Origin: Anoxybacteroides rupiense
Lineage (GTDB): Bacteria > Bacillota > Bacilli > Bacillales > Anoxybacillaceae
Length of the DNA: 64,000 nt
Direction: 5' to 3'
Assembly: GCF_014196195.1 (NCBI RefSeq)
Contig: NZ_JACIDF010000009.1
Coordinates: 1-64,000, forward strand
In this document: positions 62,148-64,000 of the stretch, piece after piece
Layout: every line of letters starts with the position of its first letter
Position numbering within the stretch: the stretch's first letter is position 1
The notes under the pieces: generated by a model
What the model was told of the DNA's origin: nothing
Database searches by the model: none
Seen by the model: the letters and a program-made list of their open reading frames with translations, nothing else
Program-made: the position numbers and the translations under genes

Positions 62148-62957
62148 CTATGATAATAATTTTAGTATCTCCTCCGTATTACGATTGACATGAGAAATGA
62201 GCAAATAATCACCTTGCTGCCGGATGGATCCGCTTATGTAGTTCATCATTTCACGAGCAACATTAGTGTCTCTGAGCAGAGATTCCGATGTAGTTAGGTT
62301 CACTTCTTTTAACATGGCATTGTTTAAATGATGTTCAATGGCTTCATAGTCGGAACCGATATTAGTTAAATGGAAAGTTAAGTTTTTCAATGCTTTGTCC
62401 ACTTTGGTAATAAGCTGTTCAGCGTCCGCTCTTGTTAGTAAATTAGCTCCATTAATTCCAATATTTTCTGTATCCATCTTCACCATGTCGACTGAGATGA
62501 TTTGTCCCGGGTTTGCTCCAACTTGTAGAATGAGTGGCCGATTTTCGCCAAGGATTTTTTGGGTATTAAATTCAAGTTTGCTAGCCGTATCATCGATTGC
62601 TTGCAACAACTGCTCTAATTCCTGCTGGCTTGCATTATGGTCATCTGCATTTAGCGTATCACTAGCATTTTGTACAGCCAGTTCCCGAATTCTTTGCAAA
62701 AGATGGCTAACATTCATCAATCCTTCTTCGGCAGATTTTAGAACGGAAAGCCCATCTTGCATATTTCGTTGTGATTGTGATAATCCCCTGATTTGTGCCC
62801 TTAGTGTTTCGGAAATGCTTAATCCTGCAGCGTTATCGCTCGATTGCTGAATACTTAATCCGGAGGCCAGTTTGTCTAAAATTTTAGAAAGGCTTGTGAT
62901 ATTGCTTTGATAACGATGAATGGAAAAAGCAATCATGGAATGATTTTGTATTTGCAT
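62148..62957 (-). CDS. Second, divergent flagellin
   Basis: 269 residues from the ATG at 62957 behind GGGGGAGGTG; the frame continues upstream without signal. N-terminal D0/D1 helices are recognisable (KILDKLASGLSIQQSSDNAAGLSIS; LRAQIRGLSQSQRNMQDGL, quoted in part) and the C-terminus has LRDTNVAREMMNYI and ends EEILKLLS. It is far from hag in sequence: it starts QIQNHSMIAF where hag has [10 protein letters not shown], and lacks the standard [10 protein letters not shown] end. It is likely a minor filament or assembly-related flagellin. A SigD-like promoter lies upstream. Confidence 0.88.
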   Translation of the reverse strand: MQIQNHSMIAFSIHRYQSNITSLSKILDKLASGLSIQQSSDNAAGLSISETLRAQIRGLSQSQRNMQDGLSVLKSAEEGLMNVSHLLQRIRELAVQNASDTLNADDHNASQQELEQLLQAIDDTASKLEFNTQKILGENRPLILQVGANPGQIISVDMVKMDTENIGINGANLLTRADAEQLITKVDKALKNLTFHLTNIGSDYEAIEHHLNNAMLKEVNLTTSESLLRDTNVAREMMNYISGSIRQQGDYLLISHVNRNTEEILKLLS

Positions 62958-62990
62958 ATACTCACCTCCCCCTCTACTTGTACATTTTTT

Positions 62991-63017
62991 ATATCGACAT
63001 TTTTTTAACAAAACTAA
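62991..63017 (-). promoter_or_regulatory. SigD-like promoter of the second flagellin gene
   Basis: On the minus strand GTCGATAT (62998-62991) fits a SigD -10 with one difference (GCCGATAT). A T-rich TTTA/TTAG sequence 15-16 bases upstream serves as a weak -35. Back-to-back with the flaG promoter. Confidence 0.55.
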
Positions 63018-63028
63018 ATACATCTCTT

Positions 63029-63053
63029 TAAAGATTCTTAATGTCACCGATAT
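63029..63053 (+). promoter_or_regulatory. SigD promoter of flaG-fliD
   Basis: ACCGATAT (63046-63053), identical to the hag -10, is preceded by TAAA (63029-63032) at a 13-base spacing, or by TTTA with 15 bases. It would give a short leader before flaG. Confidence 0.75.
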
Positions 63054-63088
63054 AAAAAGTAAAGAAAGTGATCTAGGAGGAAATAGGA

Positions 63089-63439
63089 ATGAAAATCATA
63101 AATTCATCGTCAGTCAGAGACATTTCGATATTAAAGTCTTCTAATGAAAGCGAGTCTTTGACGATGGAAAAAGTGATGATAGAACCAGCAGGACAGGACG
63201 AGGATACGAGAATATCAAAAGAAAGGTTAGAAGAAATTGCAGGAAAACTAAATGAATTTTTAGGAGATCACAATCGTTCTATTAAATTTGTTTTGCATGA
63301 TGAACTTAAGGAATATTATGTGCAAATCATTAATTCTGAAACGAAAGAAGTTGTCAAAGAAATTCCTCCTAAGAAATTGCTCGATGCTTTTTATACGATG
63401 AAGAAGTTTTTGGGAATGGTTATTGATGAGAAAATTTAA
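63089..63439 (+). CDS. flaG: FlaG family protein
   Basis: 116 residues. The FlaG core is in the C-terminal half (NRSIKFVLHDELKEYYVQIIN, partly quoted: IKFVLHDELKEYYVQI; then EVVKEIPPKKLLDAFYTM). FlaG affects filament length and cap behaviour; function is only partly understood. The ATG follows AGGAGGAA. It precedes fliD by 15 bases, as in B. subtilis. Confidence 0.92.
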   Translation: MKIINSSSVRDISILKSSNESESLTMEKVMIEPAGQDEDTRISKERLEEIAGKLNEFLGDHNRSIKFVLHDELKEYYVQIINSETKEVVKEIPPKKLLDAFYTMKKFLGMVIDEKI

Positions 63440-63454
63440 AAGGAGACGATAGAA

Positions 63455-64000
63455 ATGTCAACCATGAGAATTGGCGGATTAGCCAGCGGCATGGATATTG
63501 ATCAGCTTGTAGGAGATTTAATGAAAGCGGAAAGAATCCCTCTTGATAAATTATATCAGCAAAAACAAACCTTCGAATGGCAACGTGATGCCTATCGTGA
63601 TGTGAATAAAAAGTTAGCTGACTTCGATACGTATTTATTTAATAACTTTGGTTTGGTAAGTAGCGTTTATCAAAAAAGTACCACATCTTCTAATGAACAG
63701 GCGGTAGCTGTAAAAGCGTCAGGTTCAGCCTATGATGCAACGAATACGATAAGCGTCTCTAGACTTGCTAAAGCTGCTTCAGGTGTGTCCCAAGCAGTTG
63801 CAGGTGCGAAATCTAATACAACTCTAGGGGAAAAAGGTCTAACTGCTGATACTACGATTACGATTGCTGCCCTCCAAGCTGATGGAACGTATAGAGAAGA
63901 AGCGGTCACGTTTAAGCCGACTGATACATTTGCAGATGTAGCTAAAAAACTAAATCAGTCTGGGTTAAATATTAATGCTATTTTTGACGATGGCTCAGGA
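63455..64000 (+). CDS. fliD: FliD, filament cap protein (N-terminal part, cut by window end)
   Basis: The first 182 codons are present. The FliD N-terminus MRIGGLASGMDIDQLVGDLM (residues 4-23) and the early coiled coil (LDKLYQQKQTFEWQRDAYRD) are clear. FliD forms the cap that guides flagellin folding at the filament tip. The ATG follows AAAGGAGACGAT. fliS and fliT probably follow outside the window. Confidence 0.95.
   Translation, partial: MSTMRIGGLASGMDIDQLVGDLMKAERIPLDKLYQQKQTFEWQRDAYRDVNKKLADFDTYLFNNFGLVSSVYQKSTTSSNEQAVAVKASGSAYDATNTISVSRLAKAASGVSQAVAGAKSNTTLGEKGLTADTTITIAALQADGTYREEAVTFKPTDTFADVAKKLNQSGLNINAIFDDGSG

Noticed and set aside
62011-62193. 60-codon ORF after pseC
   Set aside because: It runs through the bidirectional terminator and into the antisense end of the second flagellin gene; the AAAGGAGG inside it is followed by GTG TAA.
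62395-62850. 151-codon ORF antisense to the second flagellin
   Set aside because: Shadow frame of a clear coding gene; no ribosome site.

Overview
The window comes from a low-to-moderate GC Gram-positive of the family Bacillaceae, probably a thermophile related to Anoxybacillus, Geobacillus or Parageobacillus. This rests on gene order and content: a degS-degU-degV-comFA-comFC block followed by yvyF-flgM-flgN-flgK-flgL-yviE-fliW-csrA-hag as in Bacillus subtilis, strong Shine-Dalgarno sites, frequent TTG/GTG starts, SigD-type flagellar promoters, Spo0A-type boxes, an S-layer-homology (SLH) protein set with csaB, and a group I intron in flagellin. The species call is inference. No rRNA, tRNA or CRISPR array was seen.

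Layout. 1-400: right end of an IS200/IS605-type element (TnpB tail plus terminal hairpin) next to a truncated gene. 600-5200: an SMR efflux gene and a sulfonate/taurine import operon (permease, binding lipoprotein, ATPase, TauD dioxygenase) on the minus strand with a sigma-A promoter and a CymR-like box. 5600-6300: decayed MFS transporter. 6480-8400: acidic LPxTA surface protein with its own class D sortase. 9100-23800: cell-surface block with four SLH or SLH-linked proteins (GATase-like, SLH + C-terminal domain, subtilisin-like protease, amidase), a Fur-controlled iron-compound binding protein, a polysaccharide deacetylase and a 984-residue SH3-repeat glucosaminidase. In the middle (13.3-14.9 kb) is a gene-poor stretch with a Spo0A-box array over a promoter for a short structured RNA. 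An IS1595-family element (23829-25360, 8-bp target duplication) sits exactly in the amidase stop codon.

25.5-33.4 kb: csaB, glycosyltransferases, a MurJ-type flippase, TagO, an LCP (LytR) ligase and YvyE. These make, flip and attach wall polymers, and CsaB would pyruvylate the polymer that the SLH proteins bind. 33.6-39.2 kb: DegS-DegU, a DegV-family lipid-binding protein and ComF competence genes. 39.4-48.7 kb: late flagellar genes, with a FliK-like/FlhB-tail-like/YaaR trio inserted between comFC and yvyF. The flagellin gene is interrupted 41 nt before its stop by a 386-nt group I intron. The intron's 5' end re-encodes the flagellin C-terminus, so unspliced and spliced mRNA both give 270-residue flagellins. 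A free-standing LAGLIDADG endonuclease gene lies just downstream on the other strand.

50-62 kb: flagellin glycosylation island with two Maf transferases, the pseudaminic acid pathway (pseB, pseF, pseG, pseI, pseC), a methyltransferase, a decayed methyltransferase, and an HAD phosphatase plus ATP-grasp pair. No PseH acetyltransferase is visible. 62.1-64 kb: a second, divergent flagellin on the minus strand, back-to-back with flaG-fliD; fliD runs off the end of the window.

Base composition changes sharply inside flgK, from GC-rich to AT-rich at about 44.0 kb, and stays AT-rich to the end. This suggests that the distal flagellar and glycan region was replaced by recombination.
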